The notes under the pieces: model-generated
What the model was told of the DNA's origin: nothing
Database searches by the model: none
Seen by the model: the letters and a program-made list of their open reading frames with translations, nothing else
Made by a program: the position numbers and the translations under genes
DNA from: Cymbidium sinense
Taxonomy: Eukaryota; Streptophyta; Magnoliopsida; Asparagales; Orchidaceae
DNA length: 64,000 nt
Reading direction: 5' to 3'
Assembly: GCA_021442155.1 (NCBI GenBank)
Contig: CM038225.1
Location: forward strand, 78,814,925 to 78,878,924
Shown: positions 26,149-39,699 of the stretch, piece by piece
Layout of the letters: the number at the start of each line of letters is the position of its first letter
How positions within the stretch are numbered: the stretch's first letter is position 1

Positions 26149-26858
26149 ACGATCGAATTTAACGATTCACGTTTACCGTTTATAAATCGAAATTGAAATA
26201 TTTATCTGTTTCACTTAAAAACGAAATAACAGAATTTAACAATGAGTTTTTTTGATAGCCCTGTATAATGAAGTAGTAAAATTCAACAAAAATTAGTTTT
26301 CTTTTTTTTAAAAAGTTATCATGCTTGTTGGTGGGCTAGTCTCTGTTGGTGAAGTTATTCAAAAGTGTTTACCAGAATTAATTCATATGTGGAATTTTGG
26401 CAAGACTTTATTATTTTAATTTTGATTTAGATTTCAGTTCATTTATATGAAATTTAATTTTATTCAATTTTACTTTCACAAGAATTTTGATTTTAGTTTT
26501 GATTATTTTTAAAGGTGTATGTATAAATTAGTTAAATAAATATATGGTAAGTAAAGATTTAGTTCAACTAAAATGTATTAAAGATGAAAATGACAATTGA
26601 CTTTAATGATCATAGTTTGCTAAATAAAAATAGAGGATTTTGAATTTTTTTTTTGTCATACTAGTAAAATTGAAATTGAAGAGGCTTTAAAGAAAATGAA
26701 AAAAGTAATAACCTATTGATATTCCAATAGAAGCATGTATTCCAATAGAAGTGTGTAAATGCTTATGATATCAAGAAATTTATTAGCTTATTAATCTTTT
26801 TAATATTATTTTAAAGATTAAAATATGCTTGGTGAGTGAAGAAAGAGTTTGTTAATTA
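25365..26858. other. Intergenic DNA with a TA/CA microsatellite
   Basis: No gene recognised. A TA array spans about 26077-26136 and runs into CACACACACA to about 26149. The rest is AT-rich with stops in all frames. Confidence 0.55.
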
Positions 26859-27372
26859 CTATTTTGAAGAATAAAGTGATGCACAATAATGCTCAAATCA
26901 TTGAGGAATTAAGTCAATGTGCCATACATTTAATTATGGAGAGAGAAATTGAAACATAAGTTATGATGAGATACAAAAGTTTCGATCAAAATCTTTAGTT
27001 TTATGTCGTATGTCTACTATGTATTCTATATATTTGTTGAAAGGTTTGATAGAAGTATAGAGAGAGGAAGGAGGATCTAAATATGATATTTGTTGATTTA
27101 GAGAAAAGATATGATAAAGCTCAAGAGAAGTGCTTTGAAGAATTCTAGAAAAGAAATAAGTTAATATCTTTATATTAAAGCCATTGAGGTTATGTATCTT
27201 AGAGCTGTTACTTGCATTCAAGCATAAGAAGGATTAACCAAGTACATTTATATTTCAGTTTGATTACATCAAGGAACGACTCTACACCTTTTCTTTAGCT
27301 ATGGATGTTCTTACTAGGCATCTATAGGAGGATGTACCTTGTGTATGCTTTCACGATGATATTCTTCTTATT

Positions 27373-27393
27373 AGAGAGAGAGAGAGAGAGAGA
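27373..27393. repeat. GA microsatellite
   Basis: A run of AG repeats of about 20 bases directly after the LINE HDD box. It adds to the damage in that reading frame. Confidence 0.85.
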
Positions 27394-27777
27394 TTTGAGT
27401 TATAGAGTTAACCTTAAAATCTAAGCCTTTCATTTAAGCATGCCTAAAACCAAATAGATAGAGTGTAATTTAGTTGTAAAAGATCTAGTTATGGAGTTGT
27501 GATATTAGGTGATCAAGTACTTAAAAAGAGTAAACATTTTAGATATCTCAAAATAAAGTGAAATAGATAGGATGTTATTAGTAGATCATGTTGTGGTTGG
27601 AGTGGAGGAATGCATCTAGCCTATTGTGTGATAGAAAAGTAACACCTAGACTTGAGGCAAAATTTTATAAGATTGTGGTAAGATCTATAATGATTTATAA
27701 ACCAGAATGTTGGCCAATAAATGAGAAGCATAAAATTAAGTTAAGTATTGTTGAGATGAGGATGCTCATGTTGATGA

Positions 27778-27927
<150 letters not shown>

Positions 27928-28175
27928 ATCAAAGAGAGCCTTAAATGATTTGGACATAAAATATCGCCATCATGACTAGTTAAAAGAGTGTATTACATTT
28001 CTAAGAAAGGTGAGGTAGACCTAAAATGACTTGGTCAAGTAATATAGAAAATGATCTTATTTTATTAGAATTAAATAATAATTTGACACTTAATAGAACA
28101 TAATGAAAAAAGATAGAATCAAGTAACCTACCCCACTTGGTGGAATAAAGCTTGTTATTGTTGTCGTTGTTTTGA

Positions 28176-31497
<3,322 letters not shown>

Positions 31498-31964
31498 GGC
31501 TGCAAACAAAATCGAGGCGAGCCCGAGTATGCGTGTGTTAAAGTTTGAGCTTGTTTATTATTATGGAGCTTTTGAGAATGGTGCTCAAGCATGAGCTTAA
31601 CGAGCTTGAATTCGATTCGACTTTGTTCATAAGCTCAATTCAAATTGAATTATCGAGCTTATTTGCAAGCAACTTTTAAGATATATACATGAGTTGTATC
31701 AATTAAATCTTATTAAACCTAAAAAAATAAAAACTTAAAAGATAATATTCACAAATAAGGCTTAATTGAACTGTAATCAAGTTCCTTAATAAGCTTGTTC
31801 ACTAGTATAAAAAAATGAACTATAAGACAAACTATTTGTTTGTTTGTTTAGTAATCGAGTATTTACAAAAGAGCTTGTTTGATTAACTAATCAAATGATC
31901 ATGAATGAGCTCTAATCTAGTCGAGCCACAAGTAGTTTGTCGAACGCTAGGTTCATTTGCGGCC
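31498..31964. mobile_element. MITE-like element with GGCTGCAAAC terminal inverted repeats
   Basis: The left end reads GGCTGCAAACAAAATCGAGG. The right end, inverted, reads GGCCGCAAATGAACCTAGCG, so about 13 of the first 15 bases match. The length is 467 bases. The inside is filled with GAGCTTG and CAAGCTC words in both directions, so it is partly self-complementary. It has no coding capacity, so it would be non-autonomous. It sits about 380 bases upstream of the first Pi21-like gene. The flanking bases do not show a convincing target duplication, and the superfamily is not assigned. Confidence 0.6.
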
Positions 31965-32279
31965 TTTTATGCTCCAATATGAGTGTCTGCGGAGGGAGAG
32001 AATCTCTTTCCAATGACCAATTTTTATAGGGTTTATTTGTGTCAATATTTGAAATGAATATTTTTTTTTCAGGATAAAAGAATACTTTGTGTAAGATATC
32101 TTAGCTTAATGATTAATGACTTTAAGTTCTTATACATGCATTCTGTTATAGTAAATTTGCTCAAATATCTCCTTCAAAAAAAAAAGAGTAATTTTTTTTT
32201 GAAGAAAATAAAGGACTACTTTTCATGTGCACTGATCACCAGCTATTTAGCACTTCCTCTTTCCACTTCCCTCTCCTCT

Positions 32280-32282
<3 letters not shown>

Positions 32283-32310
<28 letters not shown>
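32283..32310 (+). repeat. CT microsatellite in the 5' leader of Pi21-like copy 1
   Basis: A pyrimidine-rich stretch from about 32255 ends in a CT run about 30 bases before the proposed start codon at 32341. CT-rich 5' leaders are common near plant transcription starts, so this may mark the core promoter. Intron 1 carries a second CT run at 32640-32666. Confidence 0.6.
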
Positions 32311-32349
32311 CAGACTAAGGATAACAAGTTCATCCAAAGAATGGCAGAG

Positions 32350-32708
32350 GTGAACTTTCTCCCTCTTCACTGTTCTTCACATCTTTCTCCTTCAAATTTG
32401 TTAGTTTACCATGAAAAAAAAAATCTTTCTTAAAACTGTTTGTTTTCTTATTATTTGCCTCATAAATTCCATGCGATTTTTCACAAAGTTTACTAGAATT
32501 GTTTTAATGCACTTATACTTTTTTTGTTAACTGCATGCTTTCCTTCTTAGCACAAAATAATTTCACCTTCCATCCTTCGATCGATTAGGCTAGTAAACTC
32601 CCCCATATAATTTCTTCTATTTCTCTGAAAATAAAATGAACTCTCTCTCTCTCTCTCTCTCTCTCTTCATATTGAGATTTCTTTATGCTTTGTACATTGT
32701 TGTAGCAG
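32350..32708 (+). other. Intron 1 of Pi21-like copy 1
   Basis: Phase 0 intron of 359 bases with GT donor (GAG|GTGAAC) and AG acceptor (TTGTAGCAG|ATCTCA). It contains CT repeats at 32640-32666. The 3' part from about 32560 matches 34500-34661 in copy 2. Confidence 0.65.
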
Positions 32709-32789
32709 ATCTCAATTTTAATCCTCAAAGTAGATCATCAATGCGAAATCTGCTTGAAGAAAATAAGGAAGGTTCTCGGCAAACTCAAG

Positions 32790-32917
32790 GTAAACAACTC
32801 CTTTTTTTTTTTCCTATCAACAATTATTTTCTAATCATCGCAAAAAAAAAAAACACTTAAAATCAGCTATTTATCTACTAAATTGACGAATTATTCATTG
32901 ATTTCTTCGAGATCGAG
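32790..32917 (+). other. Intron 2 of Pi21-like copy 1
   Basis: About 128 bases from AAG|GTAAAC to GATCGAG|AAAACA. The copy 2 counterpart runs from 34744 to 34863. In copy 2 the exon 2 end is in phase 1 and joins exon 3 in frame. In copy 1 the same join is out of phase by one base. Confidence 0.65.
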
Positions 32918-33051
32918 AAAACATTCAATCTGTGGTGTACGATGAAAAAGAGAACGTAGTGATCGTGTCCGGTCCATTCGATCCCAAGAGGCTTTCCAAG
33001 AAGCTCTGTTGCAAAGCCTGCAAGGTCATCAAGGATATCCAGATCAAACGG

Positions 33052-33180
33052 CCTCCACCTCCTCCTCCTCCTCCACCTCCACCACCTCCTCCACCTCCTC
33101 CTCCTCCACCACCTCCTCCACCTCCTCCTCCTCCTCCTCCACCTCCTCCACCACCTCCTCCTCCTCCTCCACCTCCTCCA
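33052..33180 (+). repeat. CCT/CCA trinucleotide array, 43 proline codons
   Basis: 129 bases made only of CCT and CCA codons in the exon 3 frame. It starts after IKR and ends at SPYPYLYP. Copy 2 has a non-repetitive Pro/Lys segment at this place (KPPPPSPTPAPKPEPEPPKK). Confidence 0.95.
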
Positions 33181-33659
33181 TCACCTTATCCGTACCTGTA
33201 TCCGTATCCTATTGTTTGGCCTTTCATTCCAGTATGTGGATGCCATGGCTGGTGCAACTGTAAGTCAGATACAGAGCCTCCGCCGGTGCAGCAGTTCCAA
33301 CTTGTTTCCCGCCGTGCTATGATGGGTGCAAAACGTGCAAATTCATCTGCGAGGACGAGCCTTCTTTCTGCTCGATCATGTGATCACCTTTCTGATCTCA
33401 ATTTGATTTTATTGCGTACGAAAATAAATGCGAAAGTAAGGTTGAGGAAACTAGGAATATTATTATTAATAAAAGCAAAGAGGCAAAGCAGAGCACATTG
33501 GATATATTTGGAGAAGTTTCGCGTTTGATGGCAGTTATGACACCGACGTTTGTTTCTTCTTTATGTAAAGTGTGATAAGTGTAAGCCTCTTGCGTTTGCT
33601 TTTCTTAATATAATCATAATAGTAATGTTTTTCTTTTCTAACGTTCTACTTTAAGAAGA

Positions 33660-34499
33660 ATCGCATATCAGAGATGGTACAGATTTTGATAGTTATGGAC
33701 AGACAATTTGACCTTTAAGATTGTATTGGCAGATGAAGCAGAGAGTAAACCTATACCACCTTTTTCTTTTGGTAGGGTAGTGCGTTCCCAAGAGATTATG
33801 TGTAGCTTTTTGGCCTCCCCAGAATGGTAGAAAAATTTGGCTGTAAAAGAGCAGATTTTTTTAATAATGCCATCAGGAATAGCCATAAAACGAAACCAAT
33901 ATGATAAGTAGCTATTTATAGAAGATCTGATAAGTTGTAATCTTCCCCCTAAAGAGAGGAATTTACTTTTCCAGCCTGCCATCCATGCATGGAGTCTATC
34001 AAAGAGAGGAGAAAAGTGAGCCATCTTAATTACTCCTTTAATAAGAGGTAAACCCAAATATTTGAAGGGGAAAGTGCCCAATTGAATACCCAAAATTGTA
34101 TGTGTACTGTCTTCTTTCTTAGTAGAGAGGCATAGGGATGATTTAGAGTAATTCACTTCAAGTCCCAAATAATATTTAAGAGATTGAAGAGTGGACTTAA
34201 GGGAGTTAAATGTGGAGAAGTTAACATTTCCCATCACTAAGAGGTCATCAGCATACAATAAATGGGAGGAGTGTTGTCCAGCAAAAGCAATAGGGTTATA
34301 TAGCCCTTTGTTAATTTCATTTTCTAACATACAAGAGAATGTATCCATGGCAATAGTAAAGAGAAAAGGAGATAGTGGGCAACCTTATCTGAGACCATTT
34401 GAAGAAGAAAAATAACCCGAAATATTCCCATTTAGTACTATAGAGAAGGGCACATCTGAAATACATTTTATTAACTGTGTTGTTTTCCTCATAACTAAC
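33660..34499 (-). mobile_element. L1-type LINE reverse transcriptase fragment
   Basis: The minus strand encodes an RT palm and thumb piece of a non-LTR retrotransposon. Reading from the 34499 side: CISDVPFSIVLNGNISGYFS, SNGLR, then a stop where the family has Gln, GCPLSPFLFTIAMDTFSCML, the catalytic LLYADDLLVMG, and FKYLGLPL with later SKFLSLGGRLQLIRS. The 226-codon open part is 33668-34348. It is cut at both ends: there is no endonuclease, no RT N-terminus and no C-terminal domain. No poly-A (poly-T on this strand) or clear target duplication is seen. The stop changes CAA to TAA. Confidence 0.88.
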
Positions 34500-34578
34500 T
34501 GATTTCACCTTCCATCCATGATGATTAGGCTATAAAAAATTCTCCATTTAATTTATTATATTTCTATGAAAAAAATGA

Positions 34579-34618
<40 letters not shown>

Positions 34619-35295
34619 CATATTTAGAGATTTCTTTATACATTGTACATGGTTGTATCAGATCTCAACTTTAGTCCTCAAAGTAGACCTTCAATGAGAT
34701 ATCTGCTCCAAGAAAATTAGGAAGGTGCTCTGCAAACTCCAAGGTAAGAACCTCCGATGTCATAACAACAAATATTTTTATTTATCGCAAAAAAAAAAAA
34801 AGCTATGATCTGCTAGTTATTTAATAAATTGAAGAAATATTATTTGATTTATTTGGGATCGAGAAAACTTTCAATCTATGGTGTACGATGAAAAGAGGCG
34901 AAGTGACCGTGTCCGGTCCATTCACCCCAAGAAGCTTTCCAAGAAGCTCTGTTGCAAAGCCTGCAAGGTCATCAAGGATATCCAGATCAAGCCAAACAAA
35001 CCCAATAAACCGCCTCCACCTTCTCCTACGCCTGCACCCAAGCCTGAACCGGAGCCGCCCAAGAAGCCTTCAAAGCCCGATCCTCCATATCCGTACCTGT
35101 ATCCAGTATCCGTATCCTATGGTTTGGCCTTTCATTCCAGTATGTGGATGCCATAGCTGGTGCAACTGTAAGTCAGCTACAGAGCCTCCGCCGGTGCCGC
35201 CAGCAGTTCCAACTTGTTTCCCGCCGTGCTATGATGGGTGCAAAACGTGCAAATTCATCTGCGAGGACGAGCCTTCGTTCTGCTCGATCATGTGA
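34500..35295 (+). pseudogene. Pi21/HIPP-like heavy-metal-associated protein, copy 2 (5' truncated, nonsense)
   Basis: A tandem copy of the gene at 32341. Similarity begins inside intron 1 at 34500, where the LINE ends, so exon 1 and the promoter are absent. Exon 2 is 34662-34743 and reads ISTLVLKVDLQ, then TGA (34695-34697) exactly where copy 1 has the first cysteine of CxxC, then DICSKKIRKVLCKLQ. Exon 3 runs from 34864. Three single-base losses replace VSGPFDP by a shifted segment and then restore frame to KKLCCKACKVIKDIQIKPNK. An extra seven bases near 35104-35110 shift the frame again. The tail then reads VWPFIPVCGCHSWCNCKS and ends FCSIM, a CaaX prenylation motif as in heavy-metal-associated isoprenylated plant proteins. 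It is a pseudogene. Confidence 0.78.
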
Positions 35296-35437
35296 TCACC
35301 TTTCTGATCTCAATTTGATTTTATTGCGTACGAAAATAAACGCGAAAGTAAGGTCGAGGAAACTAGGAAGATTATTATTAATAAAAAGCAAAGAGGCAAA
35401 GCAGAGCACATTGGATATATTTGGAGAAGTTTCGCGT
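35296..35437 (+). other. Shared 3' region of the Pi21-like copies
   Basis: 35296-35437 matches 33384-33524 almost base for base after the CSIM stop. It contains GTACGAAAATAAA and TATTATTAATAAAA, which could serve as polyadenylation signals. After this the copies differ: copy 2 has about 284 bases (35438-35721) where copy 1 has 16 (33525-33540), and then both share CACCGACGTTTGTTTCTTC. Confidence 0.6.
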
Positions 35438-35746
35438 CAGATTATTTCTCCCTAAATTTAATGAAGAAATATTTAAAATTTCCCTAATTTATTTTGAAAT
35501 GAGCATATATATTCATCTAAAATAAACTTAATGATTTTAAATTTCGATTCATTTAAAATGTTTATCGAATTCTGAGGAGGGGGGATGATTCGGACTGTAG
35601 AAAATAAGGAGGAATGCTTTTATGAGGCTAATGTGGTCCTCAGAGTAATTTCTGCTTCGGACAATAGCGTTGGTTTGCGATGGCGACTACAGAGCCACTG
35701 GACGATAGACAGACGGTGATGCACCGACGTTTGTTTCTTCTTTATG

Positions 35747-38700
35747 ACACCGGCAATTATACTCATGTAAAAGCTATTGTAAATTGGAGAATTTATTACA
35801 TGATATATTTTATATATATACTAAGTGGATAGGCGAGTACATATCAACTCTATATATATTTATACAGTGGTGAAATTAAAAGGTGATTGTGGGAGGTAAT
35901 TGATATTCTTAAATTTTTAATGAACTCTTTAATATTGTATAATATACTAAAAATTTTGCTTCCTCTAACAAATTCTCAATAATAATTTAGTATTAATTAT
36001 ATATGAATTTAATTATCATGTATATAATAATTTCAAATATCTTCTTTAAGATTTTAAAAGAAATAAGTTTGCATTCTTTATTTAAGAGGGTGAAATTGTT
36101 ATATGAAAAATGAGCTATTGATATTCTAGATATGAGTGCTTTTTTTTAGAGGTTCAATATATATTTATCAAAGAAAGAATACCATTATAATAAAGTATTA
36201 TTATAAAGTTGATAAATACTATAAGAGATTAATAATAGATTTAAAGAATATATATTATTGAATTATTGATTCTGAGTTAGCATTTGATTCTTAAAATTGA
36301 TACGTATTAATCAAAATTGATGATATTTGTTAATTTGTAACTAAATTTTATTCTTAATATTTGAAATATAAAAAAATACATGTAAACTTTTAATTAGAGC
36401 ATTTTAAAATTGAAGCCCATTAAAAATAATTTTTTAAAACTCTTCATAATTTCTAATTTATGTCAATTATTAGCTAAGATAAAAAAATCAATCATATATT
36501 TACTTTTAATTAATTAATTAATTATGTTGATCATGACGCTAAAGGAGAGTTTTAAAATGAAAATTAATTCTATCCAATTCCAAACAAATAACAAATGTTT
36601 AAACTTTCTTTGAAAAATATGACTCATTTTCTTCCACATATTTAGAATGAAACAAACTAAAATTTTAAATGATACACATAAAACTAACATTATAAACTAT
36701 AATAAAATAATAGATCATGAATGTGAATAGCATGTCAAACTTCTATTTAGCTTCACTATAATTCCCCTCTAAATTTGACAATAGAAATTAATTGATGGAA
36801 CACTACTTTCATTAATACATTATTGACATTCATCTACAATATTTTACTGATTAGCGTCAATAATGAGTCTGACCATATGCTCTAGAAAGGTGATGTTAAT
36901 CCTTCTATGAAGGCTCTCCTTAAGGCTTTTACTTGTAATTTCTCAAAGGTTAGTTGGTCTAGATGGGTCTGGCACAAGCATTCTTTGAAACTTTAGATAC
37001 ATTATAACTAAAAACATATCTTATGACCCAACTTGTTCTCTTTACTATTCTCATTTATAAGCTTTCAATCACATCTTCTTTGAATATAGTTTTTACATTT
37101 CTTAAAGGTTAGCTTTCCTAGAGCGTCAACCTAGCTTCTTACTTAGCCCCACACTTTTACAAATTTTACAAATTGATAGAATCTTTAAGAAGCTTAAAAA
37201 ATTTCACCTCATTTCAATCCATTGAATTATTTTGATCATGGAATTTTGAGGACCAGCTTAACCATCCTAAAAAATAATATGAGAGCTTTGACTCATGGTT
37301 GAGTCAAAGGTATTTACCTGCTCTTATCCTTTTTAGTTCCAGCCCAGGTGACTATCTCATTCAACCCAATTGTTCAATCATACTAAGAATTCCAAGCATG
37401 ATTAATGAACTAACCACTAGAACACCCCAAGACACATTCTTGTTTGACTATAGAGAAAGAAAAATCAAACCTAGTCCAATCTATATCAACCCTAAGTTAA
37501 GAGTAAATTCAAATTTCATGGTATTCTCATGGACCACTCTAATCTAAGTAATGAATATGTTGATATAATAAAATAATTTAATAATATTGGGTTCATCAAT
37601 TGGGCTAATTGCATTCAAGTCAACCAAATTAATCCAAATTGATTAATATGACCAAATTAACTTTAACCTTTAAATTGGTTGACCCTATTAGATGTATGGG
37701 CTCTCTTAAATTTCTTAAACATGATTCAAATGTCAATTGGTCCATTTAGCACTTGTTCTAAACCCAATTGGCTAAATAAAGTGTTTTCATTCATTAAAGA
37801 TGACAACTATCTTTGGTGGTTGAATGAATCAAATTAATTATGATATTTCATCAAATTCTATGGGGGATTATAGCCAAGGATGCAATTAACAAATACTTGT
37901 TTCAACTCAATATCCCTCCATGGTGGTCAATTTGATAAAATAGTTCAAAGTGTCACTTTTGGGCCCAAATGAGAATACACATGTTTATGATGGAATTAAG
38001 TCCATCAAATGAGCTGATTAGTTTAAAACCTTGAGAGTTATTTTATAAAACAAAATATCTGGCAGTTTCAACTGGTAGGACACCTTGTCATGTTAGTCAT
38101 GTTTAAGGGGGCTTTGAGCATTTATATAACATTTCATTTTTTTTTTTGTAAATGGCACTTGTAATAAAATTTTAGTAGATTTAAACATTAAACATTCATA
38201 TTTTACATCACAATAATATCGTAGCATTGCCCCCTTTTTAAGCCTGATTATCTACAAAAAATATTACTAGTTTAATTATAGATAAAATTTTATAAACATC
38301 ATAAAATTATTCTAACTCAATATCACATGCTTAACTTAAAATAATCACCACATTGTAACATCACATAATATCACATCATAAACATCACAAAAATCAGAAC
38401 TAGTCATTCTTAACCTACGAATCTAAAGGGTTATGTTCCTAAAAAGCAATCTAATTTAGCTTAATTCATGTGAATGTCTGCATATTAGGCTTTAAATTTC
38501 ATTTCAATTTTCTTGGTTTTGGATCAAGTGTTTAATATAACGAAGGGTAATTTCAATTTGAGTGATTAGTGTTTTAAAATATTTATATTTAAATTTTATT
38601 TGATTTAGGTTTCAATTATTTAGGGGTTTTCAAAAATGCACAAAAACAAATAAGGTCTATTGGGAAGGCGAATTTTATCACCTAGGCATCCTAAGTATTA

Positions 38701-38859
38701 CGACATCCTGCATATAAGAGGTGAGGACATACTTCATAACACTTCTTAACTAACCTTATTGATTTTGATTAGGATTCCATATTATTATCGCTAAAGAATT
38801 TAGGAAATTATCTAAAATAACTTCTAGTTTCATGAAAATTTTATATAATATGAGAATAT

Positions 38860-38860
<1 letters not shown>
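35747..38860. other. Intergenic AT-rich DNA, no gene seen
   Basis: No recognised coding or RNA gene. A run at about 37560-38000 has several TTGACC/GGTCAA and AACCAAATTAA phrases resembling the TTGAC-rich part of family A, but I cannot follow a copy. A TTAAAGGTTAGYTK phrase occurs twice near 36935 and 37100. Confidence 0.45.

Positions 38861-38861
<1 letters not shown>

Positions 38862-38922
<61 letters not shown>
38862..38922. repeat. AT microsatellite
   Basis: About 60 bases of uninterrupted AT repeat. Confidence 0.95.
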
Positions 38923-38926
<4 letters not shown>

Positions 38927-39699
38927 CTAATTTTAATTAATTTTAATTATTTTATGTTTGAAAAATAAAATAAATTAAGTCCCAAAATTTTCAAAACTTG
39001 AGATAGCAATGGAAACATCACATAATTTCTGGAGATTTTTCTAATATTATTTAATTATTTATATTTTAAATATTTTTTATTTGTGAAATTTCTTTCTAAT
39101 TTTATTTTCTATATTAAATTTATTGCAAATATCATGATAGAAGTTCCATTAATCGATTGATGCTTCATAGCTTGCCTCGATCGATAGCTCTCCCATAGAT
39201 GGGCAACTATATATCTAGGTGGATGATAGACAATCCATCTCACCAAAGTCCAAAATTTCTAGCCAAAGGAACTCACCACCCGATCACGATAAATTCACTC
39301 GTCATTCACATTGACTACATGTAAAACTCTTTCTTAAAACTTTATAAAGGGGGCATAGACTTATTAAGGGGTTGGGTATTTCCCTCTTGGTTTTTCCTTT
39401 TTGGTTCTTTTGGGATTGTTGTTTATCCACTCTACTGTAGCATATACTCAAAGAAAGGGATGGCCATTTGTACACAAATTTTTAATATAATGGAATATTT
39501 TATTTTCCTTTACTTCCTCTCAACTATTCCACTAGCTCAATTCCTGCTTCTAAGTGGCTAAGTAGGTTCTTCATCCACATAGAATCATATTCAACATCCT
39601 TCCGGTGTGGTACACATGGAAGAGGATGAGCCTATTTGTCGTAGAGCCAAGGTCATTTAGCATGGGACAATAGAGTTAGAATGGAGTCGGATACTTAAC
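38923..39699. other. Non-genic sequence beside copy A3
   Basis: I see no gene. It includes TTATAAAGGGGGCAT near 39340, a TATA-like sequence of unknown meaning, and short ATCGATTGATGC/CGATCGATAG words near 39155-39185. Confidence 0.4.

Larger units (their letters stand above)
32341..33383 (+). pseudogene. Pi21/HIPP-like heavy-metal-associated proline-rich protein, copy 1 (frameshifted)
   Basis: Exon structure inferred: exon 1 at 32341-32349 (MAE), exon 2 at 32709-32789 (ISILILKVDHQCEICLKKIR...), exon 3 from 32918. Exon 2 has the HMA-domain fold start and the metal-binding CxxC (QCEIC). Exon 3 continues ENIQSVVYDEKENVVIVSGP, then KKLCCKACKVIKDIQIK, 43 prolines (33052-33180), and a Tyr/Pro and Cys-rich tail. 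This is the architecture of the rice Pi21 family, proposed to bind metal at the HMA domain and partners at the proline-rich part. Two lesions are visible against copy 2. One base is missing at the end of exon 2 (AAACTCAAG for AAACTCCAAG), putting exon 3 out of phase with an early stop. About four bases are missing near 33290, moving the tail off frame. The tail nucleotides still spell FCSIM and a stop at 33381-33383, a CaaX prenylation box. It is probably a pseudogene, unless splicing or the assembly differs. Confidence 0.75.

Noticed and set aside
33009..33263. 84-codon frame rich in Ser/Thr
   Set aside because: It is the off-frame reading of the CCT/CCA array in exon 3 of the Pi21-like gene.
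37560..38000. Fourth copy of family A (TTGACC/GGTCAA words)
   Set aside because: Only short words are shared and no collinear order with A1 could be followed.
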